Counted from the first letter of the stretch, positions 37,186 through 46,372 are shown. The stretch: DNA of 64,000 nucleotides from Catenulispora rubra (GCF_015356825.1 NZ_JAACYW010000026.1:1-64000), one strand, 5' to 3'. Notes: generated from the letters alone by a model not told the origin. Program-made: numbers and translations.

Positions 37186-38100
37186 TCAGCTCTGCGCCAG
37201 CCGTGTCCGCGGCCCGGCCCGCAGCACCTGCGAAGGCAGCGTCCGGCCGACCGCGCGCTCGGCGTAGGCCGCCGTGTCCAGCAGCGCCTCCAGGTCCACG
37301 CCGGTGTCGATGCCCATGTCCTCGACCATGTGCACCAGCTCCTCGGTGGCGATGTTGCCGGAGGCGCCGGGGGCGTAGGGGCAGCCGCCGAGGCCGCCGA
37401 CCGAGGCGTCGAAGTCGGTGACACCGAGCTGGAGCGCGGCCAGGACGTTCGCCAGGCCGGTGCCGCGCGTGTTGTGGAAGTGCAGGTTCAGCGGCTTGTC
37501 CGCGTGCGCCGAGCGGGTCTCGCCGATCAGCCGGGTGACCCGGGTCGGGGTGGCCATGCCGGTGGTGTCGCCGAAGGACAGGGAGTCGGCGCCGTGCGCG
37601 ACCGCCGTGTCGACCACCCAGAGCACGCGCTCGGTGGGGACCTCGCCCTCGTACGGGCAGCCCCAGGCGGTGGAGACGATCACCTGGACCGTGGCGCCGC
37701 GGCCGTGCGCCAGGTCCATGATCGCGGCGATGTCGTCGAGGGATTCGGCGGTGCTGCGGTTCAGGTTCTTCTTGTTGTGCGTGTCCGAGGCGGAGACGAC
37801 CACCTCGATCTCGTTGAAGCCGGCGTCCAGGGCCCGCTCAGCGCCCTTCAGGTTCGGCACCAGGGCCGAGTAGCGGATGCCGGCGGCCCGGGTCATCTGC
37901 GCGGCGACCTCGGCCGCGTCGGCCATCTGCGGGATCGCGCGGGGGTGCACGAACGACACCGCCTCGATGCGGGAGACGCCGGTGTGGGAGAGCCGGTCGA
38001 TCAGTTCGATCTTGGTTTCGGTGGAGACCGGGTCCTCGTTCTGCAGGCCGTCGCGCGGCCCCACTTCCCGGAGCGACAACGTTGTCGGCATATCGGTCAT
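37186..38100 (-). CDS. hydroxymethylglutaryl-CoA lyase
   Basis: A 304-residue TIM-barrel lyase that splits HMG-CoA to acetyl-CoA and acetoacetate, the last step of leucine breakdown. It has the metal/substrate motif EVGPRDGLQNE at the N terminus, metal ligands in NLHFHNTRG, and the signature VGGLGGCPYAPGASGN with the active-site Cys. Length and ends are normal. The window also encodes an acyl-CoA carboxylase system, in line with branched-chain amino acid and propionate metabolism, but the gene is not in an operon with it. Confidence 0.93.
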   Translation of the reverse strand: MTDMPTTLSLREVGPRDGLQNEDPVSTETKIELIDRLSHTGVSRIEAVSFVHPRAIPQMADAAEVAAQMTRAAGIRYSALVPNLKGAERALDAGFNEIEVVVSASDTHNKKNLNRSTAESLDDIAAIMDLAHGRGATVQVIVSTAWGCPYEGEVPTERVLWVVDTAVAHGADSLSFGDTTGMATPTRVTRLIGETRSAHADKPLNLHFHNTRGTGLANVLAALQLGVTDFDASVGGLGGCPYAPGASGNIATEELVHMVEDMGIDTGVDLEALLDTAAYAERAVGRTLPSQVLRAGPRTRLAQS

Positions 38101-38195
38101 GGGATCGATGCTAGTCGCGGTGTCTCAAAGTCTGGAATGTGAGGGCTGTCACCTCGGGGTGATCGGGCTGCGGTCGGCTTGCGACCAGTTCGCGC

Positions 38196-39422
38196 TCAGT
38201 CCCCGGTCAGCGCCGTGAGCGCGATCTCGCCGAGCCCGCGCACCATCCGCGTCCCGACCGGCTCCAGCGCGAACGACGCGTCGTCGGCCAGCGCGTCGGC
38301 CAGCTCCGGGTCCACCACGATCTGGTCCGGCTCGGCCAGCGACGTCAGCCGCGCCGCCAGGTTGACCGTGGTCCCGTAGATGTCCCCGTTGCGCTGCACG
38401 ACGTGCCCGTACGCCACGCCGATCCGCAGCTCGGGCACCGCCTCGGTGCGCCGCATCGACGCCAGCAGGTCCAGCGCGATGCGCGCGGCCCGGGCCGGGG
38501 AGTCGGCGGCGAACATGATCTCGTCGCCCAGGGTCTTGATCAGCCGGCCGCCGCCGTAGGCCACGGTGTCGGCGGCGTTGGCCTCGAACACCGACACCAG
38601 CCGGGCCAGCTCCTCCTCGGTCAGCTGGCGCGAGAGCCGGGTGAAGGAGACCAGGTCGGCGAACCCGACGGCCTGCAGGCCCTCGGCGTGCTCCTGGAGC
38701 TGCTGCCGGACCCGGCCGGCGGCCGCGGCGAGCTGCCGGCGCCAGACGTAGACCAGCAGCTCCTCCAGCTCCGGCAGGACCCGGCGGCCGATCCGGTAGC
38801 CGAACTCGGCCATCTCCTCCGAGCCCACGCCGGCCGTGTCGAAGGCGTCGAACAGCACGTCGACCTGCCATTCGGCGAGCCGGGCCGTGGTCTGTCCCAT
38901 GGAGCGCGCGACCTGGACCGCGAAGTCCTCGGTGAACAGCCCGCTGCGCGGCATGCCGCCGAGCCGCAGCAGGGCGTCGACGTCGGCGTCGGTGAAGGCG
39001 CGGGCCTGGCCGACGTCGGCGAAGCCCATCGCGCGCCAGTAGCGGCGGGCCTCGTCGTAGGGGATGCCTGCGGCCTTGCAGACCTCGTAGGCGGTGTGCC
39101 GGGGGACGCCGCCGAGCAGGAGGGCCTCCAGCTCGTCGCCGTTGGCGGCCTTGCGCTTGGCGGCGCTGGAGGTGCTGGCGGCGCCGGAGACGCCGTTGGC
39201 TCCGGCGACGGCGCCGGGGCCGCTCACGCCGCCGACGCCACCGACACCTCTGATGGCGCCGGCGCTGGCATCGGAAGCGGCGGCCCGGGCGGCCCCGGCC
39301 GAGTCGCCCGACTCAGCCGAGTCAGCCGAGTCAGCCGACGCAGCCGAATCGGCCCGGCGCGCCCGGCAGCCGTTCTTCCCGGCCGCGTCGTGGCCACCGT
39401 CCCCCGGCACCCTGCGCGCCAT
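38196..39422 (-). CDS. cya: class III adenylate cyclase
   Basis: A 408-residue cytosolic nucleotide cyclase. Residues 1-95 are low-complexity Ala/Ser/Asp/Gly, partly encoded by 9-nt repeats. About 95-220 are helical, with DELEALLLGGVPRHTAYEV and a TDADVDALLRLGG segment. The cyclase domain (about 245-408) has the first metal Asp in GFADLVSFTRLS, KTLGDEIMF with the second, and GDIYGTTVNLAARL with the transition-state Asn and Arg. The position next to birA-pccB equals the single S. coelicolor cya gene (SCO4928 from memory), whose cAMP affects germination and development. The start ATG 39422 could be later, given the disordered N terminus. Confidence 0.9.
   Translation of the reverse strand: MARRVPGDGGHDAAGKNGCRARRADSAASADSADSAESGDSAGAARAAASDASAGAIRGVGGVGGVSGPGAVAGANGVSGAASTSSAAKRKAANGDELEALLLGGVPRHTAYEVCKAAGIPYDEARRYWRAMGFADVGQARAFTDADVDALLRLGGMPRSGLFTEDFAVQVARSMGQTTARLAEWQVDVLFDAFDTAGVGSEEMAEFGYRIGRRVLPELEELLVYVWRRQLAAAAGRVRQQLQEHAEGLQAVGFADLVSFTRLSRQLTEEELARLVSVFEANAADTVAYGGGRLIKTLGDEIMFAADSPARAARIALDLLASMRRTEAVPELRIGVAYGHVVQRNGDIYGTTVNLAARLTSLAEPDQIVVDPELADALADDASFALEPVGTRMVRGLGEIALTALTGD
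39300..39352. repeat. 9-nt in-frame repeats in cya 5' end
   Basis: Copies of a unit like CCGAGTCAG encode a Ser/Ala/Asp-rich repeat near the N terminus of the cyclase. The period keeps the reading frame. Confidence 0.7.
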
Positions 39423-39497
39423 CGTGTTCCGCAGCTCCTGCCCTGGTCGCCGTCGAATCGCCTGCGTCTGCCGCTTCTGCCGCTGCGTCTGCCGCTT

Positions 39498-40040
39498 CTA
39501 CTTCTTCTTGCCGTGCTGCTCCTCGGGCTCGGCCAGCTGGGCCGTCCCGTCGGTGCCGACGTTGCTGATCAGGTTGGTCAGCTCACGCTGCGTGGACTCC
39601 ACGTGCGGGATGTCCTCCAGCTGCTCCTGGCCGTGCTCGCCGGCCGACTCCACCACCAGCGTGCCACAGCCCAGGATGCGGTCCAGCAGGCCGTTGTGCT
39701 TGAACGACACGTCGTTGATCTTCACCAGGGGCATGTCGCGGCCCTCGCGGTGGATGAAGCCCTCGCGGATGATCAGCCGCTTGTTGGTGACGATGTAGTT
39801 CTTGTTCAGCCAGATGACCCAGGGCCGGACCGTGAACACGATGATGTCGATCAGCGCCAGCGCGCCGACTCCGATCGCTGCGACCTTCTGCGTGCTGCCG
39901 CTGGTCAGCCCGGCCGCGGCGCCGAACACGGCGACCGCGGCGACCAGGTTCAGCACCGGGAGGATGAGCGCCTTCCAGTGCGGACGCAGCGCGAGGTCGA
40001 TCTGCTCGCCGGGCGCCAGAAGGTGCTTGGGGTAACCCAT
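39498..40040 (-). CDS. bacterial PH-domain membrane protein (bPH2)
   Basis: A 180-residue membrane protein. ATG 40040 begins MGYPKHLLAPGEQIDLALRP, the usual opening of actinobacterial PH-domain (bPH2, formerly DUF304) proteins. Two membrane helices (about 25-45 and 55-78) precede the bPH2 domain, which includes YIVTNKRLIIREGFIHRE and MPLVKINDVSF. The C-terminal 25 residues are charged. GAGGGAG lies about 11 nt before the ATG. It sits between cya and birA, as in Streptomyces. The cellular role is unknown. Confidence 0.88.
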   Translation of the reverse strand: MGYPKHLLAPGEQIDLALRPHWKALILPVLNLVAAVAVFGAAAGLTSGSTQKVAAIGVGALALIDIIVFTVRPWVIWLNKNYIVTNKRLIIREGFIHREGRDMPLVKINDVSFKHNGLLDRILGCGTLVVESAGEHGQEQLEDIPHVESTQRELTNLISNVGTDGTAQLAEPEEQHGKKK

Positions 40041-40162
40041 TGCCGTCACTACTCCCTCAACTCCGCGCCTCCCCCCTGTGAGGAAGCGAAGGTGTCCTGT
40101 CGCCACGCATACTTGCAGACAATAGGACTGCTTGGCAGTTACTTGCCGGTGACAGGGTCTTG

Positions 40163-41107
40163 TCATCTGAGATGAACGACATCCCCCGCCCCGAACGCAC
40201 GCTCCCCGTCGGCGTTCCGCACCAGCAGCCGGCCGTCCCCGTCCAGCCCCACAGCCTCCCCGACCACAGGCTCCCCGCCGGGCAGCTCCACCCGCACCCG
40301 CCGCCCGAAAGTCGCACACGAAGCGGCGTACGCCGAGAGCAACCCCGAGGCCATCGGATCGCCGCCGGTGACGCTCCAGTCCGTGTACCAGCGCTCGAGC
40401 TCGCGCAGGATCGCCCGCAGCAGCGTGTCGCGATCGGCGGCCTTGGCGTCCTCCAGAAGCAGCGAGGTCGCATGCGGGGCGGGTAGCTCATCGCGCCGCA
40501 ACGAGACGTTGAGCCCCAGACCGACCACCGCGGCCGGGCCGCCCGGCGTCTCGACGCGCTCGACGAGGATGCCGCCGAGCTTCCGGGCGGCGCCGTAGGC
40601 GGTGTCCTTATTACTACTGCCGGTTTCATTGGGGCTGTCGGATCCATCGGGGGCGTCAGATTCATCGGGGCCGCCGGAGTCGTCCACCACGATCAGATCG
40701 TTCGGCCACTTCAACCGCACCGGAACCTCGCTGACCGTGTCCACCGCCGTCCGCACCGCGGTCCCAGCCAGCAACGGCAACCAACCCCACCGCGTCGAGG
40801 GCACGTCATCCGGCCGGAGTAACACCGACAGGAACAACCCCGACCGCGCCGGCGCCGTCCACGTCCGCCCCAACCGCCCGCGCCCGGCACTCTGCGCCTC
40901 GGCGATGAGCACGTACCCCTCAGGCTTTCCGGCCCGCGCCGCCTCGGCCACGTCCGCATTGGTGGACCCGGTCTCCCGCACCACATCGACGCGCCCCCAC
41001 AGGCCGCCGGGGCGGACGACCGCCTTGTTCACTGCCAGCTCGCGCAGGGGTGGGCGGTCCAAATCCGTGTAAGGCGATTGACGTCCGTCATCCTCCGCGC
41101 CGGTCAC
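40163..41107 (-). CDS. birA: biotin-[acetyl-CoA-carboxylase] ligase
   Basis: A 314-residue monofunctional biotin protein ligase (no DNA-binding domain). It makes biotinyl-AMP and attaches biotin to the Lys of the carboxylase alpha chain encoded at 29.4 kb. Motifs are TGSTNADVAEAA, the biotin loop SAGRGRLGRTW, KWPNDLIV and a C-terminal SH3-like domain. An acidic Gly/Pro/Ser/Asp insert of about 30 residues breaks the domain between KWPNDLIV and KLGGILVE. Start GTG 41107 overlaps the tnpB stop by 4 nt (GTGA), so its native leader has been displaced by the insertion. Expression may now depend on tnpB transcription or on an internal promoter. Confidence 0.93.
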   Translation of the reverse strand: MTGAEDDGRQSPYTDLDRPPLRELAVNKAVVRPGGLWGRVDVVRETGSTNADVAEAARAGKPEGYVLIAEAQSAGRGRLGRTWTAPARSGLFLSVLLRPDDVPSTRWGWLPLLAGTAVRTAVDTVSEVPVRLKWPNDLIVVDDSGGPDESDAPDGSDSPNETGSSNKDTAYGAARKLGGILVERVETPGGPAAVVGLGLNVSLRRDELPAPHATSLLLEDAKAADRDTLLRAILRELERWYTDWSVTGGDPMASGLLSAYAASCATFGRRVRVELPGGEPVVGEAVGLDGDGRLLVRNADGERAFGAGDVVHLR

Positions 41108-41250
41108 GGCAGAGCTCCTTCGCTTCGGTCGGTTCCTGCTTCATCGACGGCTGCCGGAACGCGTTCCGGTCTTACGCCCTCTCCACAGGCGTTTAGCCTC
41201 TCCCTGCGTCCCAGGGCGAGGATGTTGCGGGCGGCGTTCACATCACGATC
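41104..41250 (-). ncRNA. probable omega RNA region (position inferred)
   Basis: In TnpB elements the guide RNA scaffold overlaps the last 100-200 nt of tnpB and the right end. Here that area contains the exact 16-bp palindrome at 41154-41169 as a hairpin. The guide would be read from DNA just past the right end, which here is the start of birA. This is by analogy only. Confidence 0.3.
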
Positions 41251-42309
41251 ATGACGCATTCCGCACGACGGGCAGTCCCATTCGCGGACACGGAGCGACA
41301 TGCGCTCGACGCGGGTACCGCAGCACGAGCAGGTTTTCGTGGTCGGTGCGAACCGGTCGATCTTGGCGAACTCCCGTCCGTACAACGCCGCCTTGTACTC
41401 CAGCATGTCCACGAACCGGGTCCAACCGGCGTCATGGATTGATTTCGCCAGTCTGGTCCGCCCGAGAGCGGCCACGGCCAAGTCCTCCACGAACACCGCT
41501 TGGTTCTCGCGGATGACGCGGGTGGACTCCTGGTGGTGCCAGTCGTGGCGCCTGTCGGCGACCTTCGCGTGCTGTCGCGCCAGCTTCAGTCTGGCCTTCT
41601 GTCGGTTCGCAGAGCCTTTCTGCTTACGGGACAAATCGCGGTGTAGGCGTCTGAGCTTTCGCTCTGCCCGTCGGAGGAATCGCGGAGCCGCGATCTTTTC
41701 TCCGCCCGATGTCACGCCGAAATGGGTGAGGCCCAGGTCGATGCCACACTCGATGTCAGTACGGGGCAACGGTTGCTCCTCGACCTCGACCACGAAAGAC
41801 GCCCAGTAGCGATGGGCGGCGTCGCGAACGACTGTCACGGACGACGGCTCGGCGGGCAGCCGCCTGGACCAAACGACCTCAACATCGCCGACCTTTGTCA
41901 GATAGAGCTTGCCGTCGTCTCGGACGGTGAAGCCGTTCGACGTCAGCCGAATCGCCTGCCGTCCGTCACGCTTGGACTTGATCCGCGGGAGGTTGACAGC
42001 CGATGCCCGCCGTTCGCCACGCCGTACTGCGAAAAATGCCCGATAGGCGCGGTTCAGGTCGCGCAGCGACTGGATGAGGACCACCGACGACACCTCGGAC
42101 AGCCAAGCCCGTTCCGGTGTCCGTTTGCCTTGCGTGATCACCCGCTTCTGAAGCTCACCGTCGTCGATGAATCCCTGCCCGGCCGAAAACGCCGCCTGCC
42201 GCAGTCGCAGGCCGTCGTTGTAGACGACCCGGGCGCACCCGAATGCTCTGGCGAGCGCATCGCGCTGCGCGGCGTCCGGATACAGGCGGTACCTGTAGCG
42301 CAACCGCAT
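41104..42309 (-). CDS. tnpB: IS605-family TnpB RNA-guided nuclease
   Basis: A 401-residue TnpB (OrfB) protein without a TnpA partner. The RuvC-like site is complete: Asp191 in GIDLGLTHFG, Glu275 in VFVEDLAV and Asp356 in DRDVNAARN, with a zinc ribbon of two Cys pairs (CSCCG, CPSCG). ATG 42309 (MRLRYRYRLYPDAAQRD) is the family start; the further upstream frame is not TnpB-like. TnpB proteins are known to be guided by an omega RNA made from the 3' end of the gene and the element end. A 16-bp palindrome CCGGAACGCGTTCCGG at 41154-41169 lies in that region. The gene separates birA from pccB. Confidence 0.93.
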   Translation of the reverse strand: MRLRYRYRLYPDAAQRDALARAFGCARVVYNDGLRLRQAAFSAGQGFIDDGELQKRVITQGKRTPERAWLSEVSSVVLIQSLRDLNRAYRAFFAVRRGERRASAVNLPRIKSKRDGRQAIRLTSNGFTVRDDGKLYLTKVGDVEVVWSRRLPAEPSSVTVVRDAAHRYWASFVVEVEEQPLPRTDIECGIDLGLTHFGVTSGGEKIAAPRFLRRAERKLRRLHRDLSRKQKGSANRQKARLKLARQHAKVADRRHDWHHQESTRVIRENQAVFVEDLAVAALGRTRLAKSIHDAGWTRFVDMLEYKAALYGREFAKIDRFAPTTKTCSCCGTRVERMSLRVREWDCPSCGMRHDRDVNAARNILALGRRERLNACGEGVRPERVPAAVDEAGTDRSEGALP

Positions 42310-42470
42310 GCGGTCGATGTTATGGCTGTCCAGCGCGACCGTGGCGAACGTTCGCGCGACGGCAACCCGAACGAGTGATCGACTACCGGCTCGCCGACGA
42401 CCCGCGTGTGTGGACAGAATCACGGTCCGCCGTCCGAGGCATCGTGCCTGATACGCATTAAAGTGACCAC
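41105..42470 (-). mobile_element. TnpB-only (IS1341-like) insertion, approximate bounds
   Basis: Only tnpB is present; no TnpA, no second ORF and no target duplication, as expected for IS200/IS605 relatives. The left end must lie in the 161 nt before tnpB (which also hold the pccB start region). The right end is close to or inside the tnpB stop/birA start. Exact ends are not resolved. Confidence 0.5.
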
Positions 42471-44063
42471 GTGACCGACGCCGAAGCCCCCTCAACCGAC
42501 GCACCCCACACCACGGCGGGCAAGCTCGCGGAACTCCGATCCCGGCTCGACACGGCGATTCACGCCGGGAACGAGCGGGCGGTGGAGAAGCAGCACGCCA
42601 AGGGGAAGATGACGGCCCGTGAGCGGATCGAGTATCTGCTCGACGACGGCTCCTTCATGGAGCTGGACGAGCTGGCGGTGCACCGCTCGGCGCGCTTCGG
42701 TATGGAGCGGAACCGGCCTTACACCGACGGGGTGGTCACCGGGTTCGGGACCGTGGACGGTCGGCAGGTGTGCGTGTTCTCGCAGGACGTCACGCTGTTC
42801 GGCGGGGCGCTCGGCGAGGTGTACGGCGAGAAGATCGTTAAGGTGCTGGACCTGGCGCTCAAGCTCGGGTGCCCGATCGTGGGCATCAATGAGGGCGGCG
42901 GCGCGCGGATCCAGGAGGGTGTCGTCTCGCTGGGGCTGTACGGGGAGATCTTCCGGCGCAACGTGCTGGCCTCCGGGGTCATCCCGCAGATCTCGCTGAT
43001 CATGGGCGCGGCGGCCGGCGGGCACGTCTACTCCCCGGCGCTGACCGACTTCGTGGTGATGGTCGACCAGACCTCGCAGATGTTCATCACCGGCCCGGAC
43101 GTCATCAAGACCGTCACCGGCGAGGACGTCTCGATGGAGGACCTCGGCGGCGCCCGGACCCACAACACCAAGTCGGGCAACGCGCACTACATGGGCGCCG
43201 ACGAGAAGGACGCCGTCGACTACGTCAAGGGCCTGCTGTCCTTCCTGCCGAGCAACAACCTCGAGGACGCCCCCGAGTACGAGGTGCCGGCCGACCTGGA
43301 GATCACCCCCGAGGACCGGGAGCTGGACACCCTGGTCCCGGACTCGGCGAACCAGCCCTACGACATCCACCAGGTCATCGAGCACGTCCTGGACGACGCC
43401 GACTTCCTGGAAGTCCAGTCCCTGTTCGCGCCGAACATCGTCGTCGGCTTCGGCCGGGTCGAGGGCCGCACCGTCGGCATCGTCGCCAACCAGCCGATGC
43501 AGCTGGCCGGCTGCCTGGACATCGACGCCTCCGAGAAGGCCGCGCGCTTCGTCCGCACCTGCGACGCCTTCAACGTCCCGGTCCTCACCTTCGTCGACGT
43601 CCCCGGCTTCCTCCCGGGCACCGACCAGGAGTGGAACGGCATCATCCGCCGCGGCGCGAAGCTCATCTACGCCTACGCCGAGGCCACGGTGCCGCTGCTG
43701 ACCATCATCACGCGCAAGGCCTTCGGCGGCGCCTACGACGTCATGGGCAGCAAGCACCTCGGCGCCGACCTGAACGTCGCCTGGCCCACCGCGCAGATCG
43801 CGGTGATGGGCGCTCAGGGCGCGGTGAACATCCTGTATCGCAAGGAGTTGGCGGCCGCCGAGGACCCCACCGCCGAGCGCGCGCGGCTCATCCAGGAGTA
43901 CGAGGGCGAGCTCCTGAACCCCTACGACGCGGCCGAGCGCGGCTACGTCGACTCGGTGATCGAGCCGTCGCAGACCCGCACCTACGTCGTGAAGGCGTTG
44001 CGCGCACTGCGTTCCAAGCGCGAGACGCTGCCGCCCAAGAAGCACGGGAACATCCCGCTGTGA
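42471..44063 (+). CDS. pccB: propionyl/acetyl-CoA carboxylase beta subunit
   Basis: A 530-residue carboxyltransferase chain that moves the carboxyl group from biotin to propionyl-CoA (or acetyl-CoA), giving methylmalonyl- or malonyl-CoA. It has two crotonase-like halves with oxyanion-hole segments GGGARIQEG and [11 protein letters not shown], and the conserved [18 protein letters not shown]. An Asp in the AsnAlaTyr-type specificity position cannot be checked by eye. Start GTG 42471 is preceded by a poor ribosome binding site. The epsilon subunit gene overlaps its stop. It is separated from birA by the tnpB insertion, while the Streptomyces order has birA and pccB adjacent and divergent. Confidence 0.94.
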   Translation: MTDAEAPSTDAPHTTAGKLAELRSRLDTAIHAGNERAVEKQHAKGKMTARERIEYLLDDGSFMELDELAVHRSARFGMERNRPYTDGVVTGFGTVDGRQVCVFSQDVTLFGGALGEVYGEKIVKVLDLALKLGCPIVGINEGGGARIQEGVVSLGLYGEIFRRNVLASGVIPQISLIMGAAAGGHVYSPALTDFVVMVDQTSQMFITGPDVIKTVTGEDVSMEDLGGARTHNTKSGNAHYMGADEKDAVDYVKGLLSFLPSNNLEDAPEYEVPADLEITPEDRELDTLVPDSANQPYDIHQVIEHVLDDADFLEVQSLFAPNIVVGFGRVEGRTVGIVANQPMQLAGCLDIDASEKAARFVRTCDAFNVPVLTFVDVPGFLPGTDQEWNGIIRRGAKLIYAYAEATVPLLTIITRKAFGGAYDVMGSKHLGADLNVAWPTAQIAVMGAQGAVNILYRKELAAAEDPTAERARLIQEYEGELLNPYDAAERGYVDSVIEPSQTRTYVVKALRALRSKRETLPPKKHGNIPL

Positions 44064-44338
44064 GCGGCGCGGAGCAGGGCGGCGCGGTGCAGGCTGCGTC
44101 ACAGATTCAAGAACCAACACAGGTCAGAGTTCTGCACGGCGATCCCACGCCTGAGGAAGTCGCCGTGGTGGTCGCCGTCGTCGCCGCGGCCGTCGCAAGT
44201 GCGGCGTCACGATCGAGTAACGACGGCAGCGGGGCAGGTCCGCGCAGCGGTTGGATGGCGCGGGAGCGGAACGTGCGCGGGCAACTGCACCCCGGTCCCG
44301 GCGGATGGCGGGCTTCGGCGTTCCCGCAAGCGCGCTGA
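44060..44338 (+). CDS. accE: acyl-CoA carboxylase epsilon subunit
   Basis: A 92-residue small subunit. GTG 44060 overlaps the pccB stop (GTGA), giving tight coupling. The conserved parts are [21 protein letters not shown] at the N-terminal half and [12 protein letters not shown] at the end. Actinobacterial acyl-CoA carboxylases need this subunit to join alpha and beta chains and reach full activity. The middle is a Ser/Gly linker with a Trp (GWMARERN). Its frame is also open through the end of pccB, but that part is out of the pccB frame. Confidence 0.85.
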   Translation: MSGAEQGGAVQAASQIQEPTQVRVLHGDPTPEEVAVVVAVVAAAVASAASRSSNDGSGAGPRSGWMARERNVRGQLHPGPGGWRASAFPQAR

Positions 44339-44465
44339 CTTCAGACCTCTGGTATCCCTGCGGCGTACACCTCAGGGAGTAGACGGTCAAGATCACGTCA
44401 TCTGTAGGGGGATTCCCAGATTCCGCCTTAAGTCGCATCCGGTCCGTCGGGACCGGCGAGTACAG

Positions 44466-44493
44466 TTGACAGCGTTAGAAGAAGAGTTATAGC
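44466..44493 (+). promoter_or_regulatory. consensus-like promoter TTGACA-N16-TATAGC
   Basis: The -35 hexamer TTGACA (44466-44471) and -10 TATAGC (44488-44493) are the best sigma-70-type match noticed in the window. They lie 25 nt upstream of the lipoprotein ATG, leaving a leader of roughly 15-20 nt with GTGGGGGT as ribosome binding region. Confidence 0.65.
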
Positions 44494-44517
44494 TCCGCAA
44501 AGTGGGGGTACCCAGCA

Positions 44518-45639
44518 ATGCCAACGACGACGTCCATATCCACAAAGCGCCGCTCGATCCGCGCGCTGACGATGACGATCGCTGTCGGCGCCGTCGCCGG
44601 GCTCTCGCTGTCCGCGTGCTCCTCCTCGGGCAGCACCGACAGCGGGAACACCAACGGCAAGACGCCCACTGAGGCGCTGGCTGCCGCGGTGCACAACATC
44701 TCCAACGGCAACGCGGAGTCGTTCCAGCTCTCGCTGAAGCCCGACGACGCGATGATCACGGCCCTGAACAAGGACAGCAGCGACCCGCAGTCCGCGGCGA
44801 TCGCCAAGACCCTGTTCAGCAACGGCGGCATCGTCGTGAAGTTCACGGCCAGCTCCGACAAGCCGCTGAAGGACCTCAAGACCGGCGAGAGCCCGAACAT
44901 CGAGTTCGACCTGACCGCCGGCGGGACCGACCTGGTCGACGTCCGCAGCGTGGGCGGGGCGCTGTACGCGAAGCTGAACGTGCCGCAGTTCCTGCAGCTG
45001 TCCGGCAAGTCCGCGTCCTCGCTGACCAGCCAGCTCGGCCAGGTGCCGCCGGACTTCCAGGCGCCGCTGCAGGCCCTGATGGCCGGCAAGTGGGTGGGGG
45101 TCAGCGCCTCGGACCTGAAGGGTCTGGAGCAGATGCTGAAGAGCTTCGGCGGCAGCGCCGGCGACCTCGGCTCCACGCCGACGTCCTCCTCGACCGGCGC
45201 CGGCTCGCAGATGCTCTCCGGCCTGGAGACCGCGCTGATGAAGGCCCTGACCCAGGACGCCAACGTCACCGACAAGGGCAGCGGCCACTACGCGGTCAGC
45301 GGCAAGGTCAAGGTCATCGGCCAGGACGTGCTGCAGGCGGTCGGCCCGGTGCTGAACACGGTGCCCGGCAAGTCGAAGACCGACATCGACAAGCTGCGCG
45401 AGGGCCTGAACAACGTGCCGGACAGCGAGAACGTCACGTTCGACATCTGGGTCAAGAGCGGGCAGATCAGCGAGCTGCAGGTGGACCTCGCGCAGTTCCT
45501 GCCGGCGGGCAAGACCGGCGGCGGCCACCTGCCGGTGGACGCGAAGTTCACCCAGAGCGCGAGCAGCGTCACCGCGCCGAGCGACGTGACGAACGTCGAC
45601 GTGCAGAAGCTGCTGTCCGCGTTCGGGAGCGGCCTGTAG
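44518..45639 (+). CDS. putative lipoprotein
   Basis: A 373-residue lipoprotein. A basic N terminus and hydrophobic stretch end in lipobox LSAC (Cys34), then a Ser/Gly/Asn linker. The mature protein opens PTEALAAAVHNISNGNAESF and continues with alternating beta strands and helices, VDVRSVGGALYAKLNVPQFL among them, and a second half around VSGKVKVIGQDVLQAVGPVL. The arrangement recalls the LppX/LprAFG-like lipid-binding lipoproteins of actinobacteria, but I could not confirm a family. It has its own strong promoter and a terminator shared with maf, so it is monocistronic and probably well expressed. Confidence 0.8.
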   Translation: MPTTTSISTKRRSIRALTMTIAVGAVAGLSLSACSSSGSTDSGNTNGKTPTEALAAAVHNISNGNAESFQLSLKPDDAMITALNKDSSDPQSAAIAKTLFSNGGIVVKFTASSDKPLKDLKTGESPNIEFDLTAGGTDLVDVRSVGGALYAKLNVPQFLQLSGKSASSLTSQLGQVPPDFQAPLQALMAGKWVGVSASDLKGLEQMLKSFGGSAGDLGSTPTSSSTGAGSQMLSGLETALMKALTQDANVTDKGSGHYAVSGKVKVIGQDVLQAVGPVLNTVPGKSKTDIDKLREGLNNVPDSENVTFDIWVKSGQISELQVDLAQFLPAGKTGGGHLPVDAKFTQSASSVTAPSDVTNVDVQKLLSAFGSGL

Positions 45640-45700
45640 GCCTGGGCTGAACCGGCTTGAACGAGCGAGCCTGAGCACGCGGGCTTGAGTATGTACCGAC

Positions 45701-45728
45701 GGCGGGGAGTCCTCACGGGCTCCCCGCC
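45701..45728. terminator. bidirectional hairpin terminator
   Basis: GGCGGGGAG and CTCCCCGCC pair exactly over 9 bp with a 10-nt loop, between the convergent lipoprotein (stop 45639) and maf (stop 45740) genes. Confidence 0.6.
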
Positions 45729-45739
45729 GCCGTGTCGTC

Positions 45740-46372
45740 TCATTCCGCCGCGGCGCTCCAGTACGCGGTGTAGTTCAGCCCCAGCTCGGCCATCAGCTTG
45801 CGCAGCAACGGCTTCGACAGCCCGATCACGTTCGAGTGGTCGCCCTCGATCGAGTCCACGAAGGCGCCGCCGAGCCCGTCGATGGTGAACGCCCCGGCCA
45901 CCCGCTCCGGCTCGCCGGTGGCGACGTAGGCCATGATCTCCTCGTCGCTGGGCTCCGCGAAGTGCACCACGGTCGCGGCGACCTCGCCGGTCTCCTTGCC
46001 GGTCGCGCGGTCGACCAGCCAGTGCCCGGTGAGCAGGACGCCGGAGCGGCCGCGCATGGCGTACCAGCGGGCCACCGCCTCCTCGGGGGTGTCCGGCTTG
46101 CCGAGCGGCCGGCCCGCGAACTCCAGGACCGAGTCGCAGCCGATGACCAGGGCGCCCTCGGTCTCCGGGAGCGCGGCGACGGCGCGGGTCTTGGCCTGGG
46201 CCAGCGCGAGGGCGACCTCGCGGGGGGTGGCGTCCGGGCCGAGCGCTTCCTCGACGGCGTCCTCGTCCACGCCGCTGACCAGGACGCGGGGATCGAAGCC
46301 GGCGTCGCGCAGCAGCGACAGGCGGGCGGGGGAGGCGGAGGCCAGGACGACCGGCGGCGGGGTTGTGGACAT
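45740..46372 (-). CDS. maf: Maf family nucleotide pyrophosphatase
   Basis: A 210-residue Maf/HAM1-like pyrophosphatase that hydrolyses non-canonical or modified nucleoside triphosphates and is linked to septum control. It has the substrate motif [12 protein letters not shown] at the N terminus, the basic acid site [10 protein letters not shown], and [26 protein letters not shown] with the catalytic Asp/Glu region. The alignment appears full length. In Streptomyces the maf gene also lies in the accA-pccB neighbourhood. Confidence 0.92.
   Translation of the reverse strand: MSTTPPPVVLASASPARLSLLRDAGFDPRVLVSGVDEDAVEEALGPDATPREVALALAQAKTRAVAALPETEGALVIGCDSVLEFAGRPLGKPDTPEEAVARWYAMRGRSGVLLTGHWLVDRATGKETGEVAATVVHFAEPSDEEIMAYVATGEPERVAGAFTIDGLGGAFVDSIEGDHSNVIGLSKPLLRKLMAELGLNYTAYWSAAAE

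Noticed and set aside
42310-42504. Upstream extension of tnpB to 42504
   Set aside because: The added 65 residues are not TnpB-like and run over the region that must hold the element end and the pccB promoter; ATG 42309 starts the normal family sequence.
44060-44338. Treating the epsilon subunit as the tail of a longer frame from 43631
   Set aside because: Upstream codons of that frame are out of frame inside pccB; the conserved part starts after GTG 44060, which overlaps the pccB stop.
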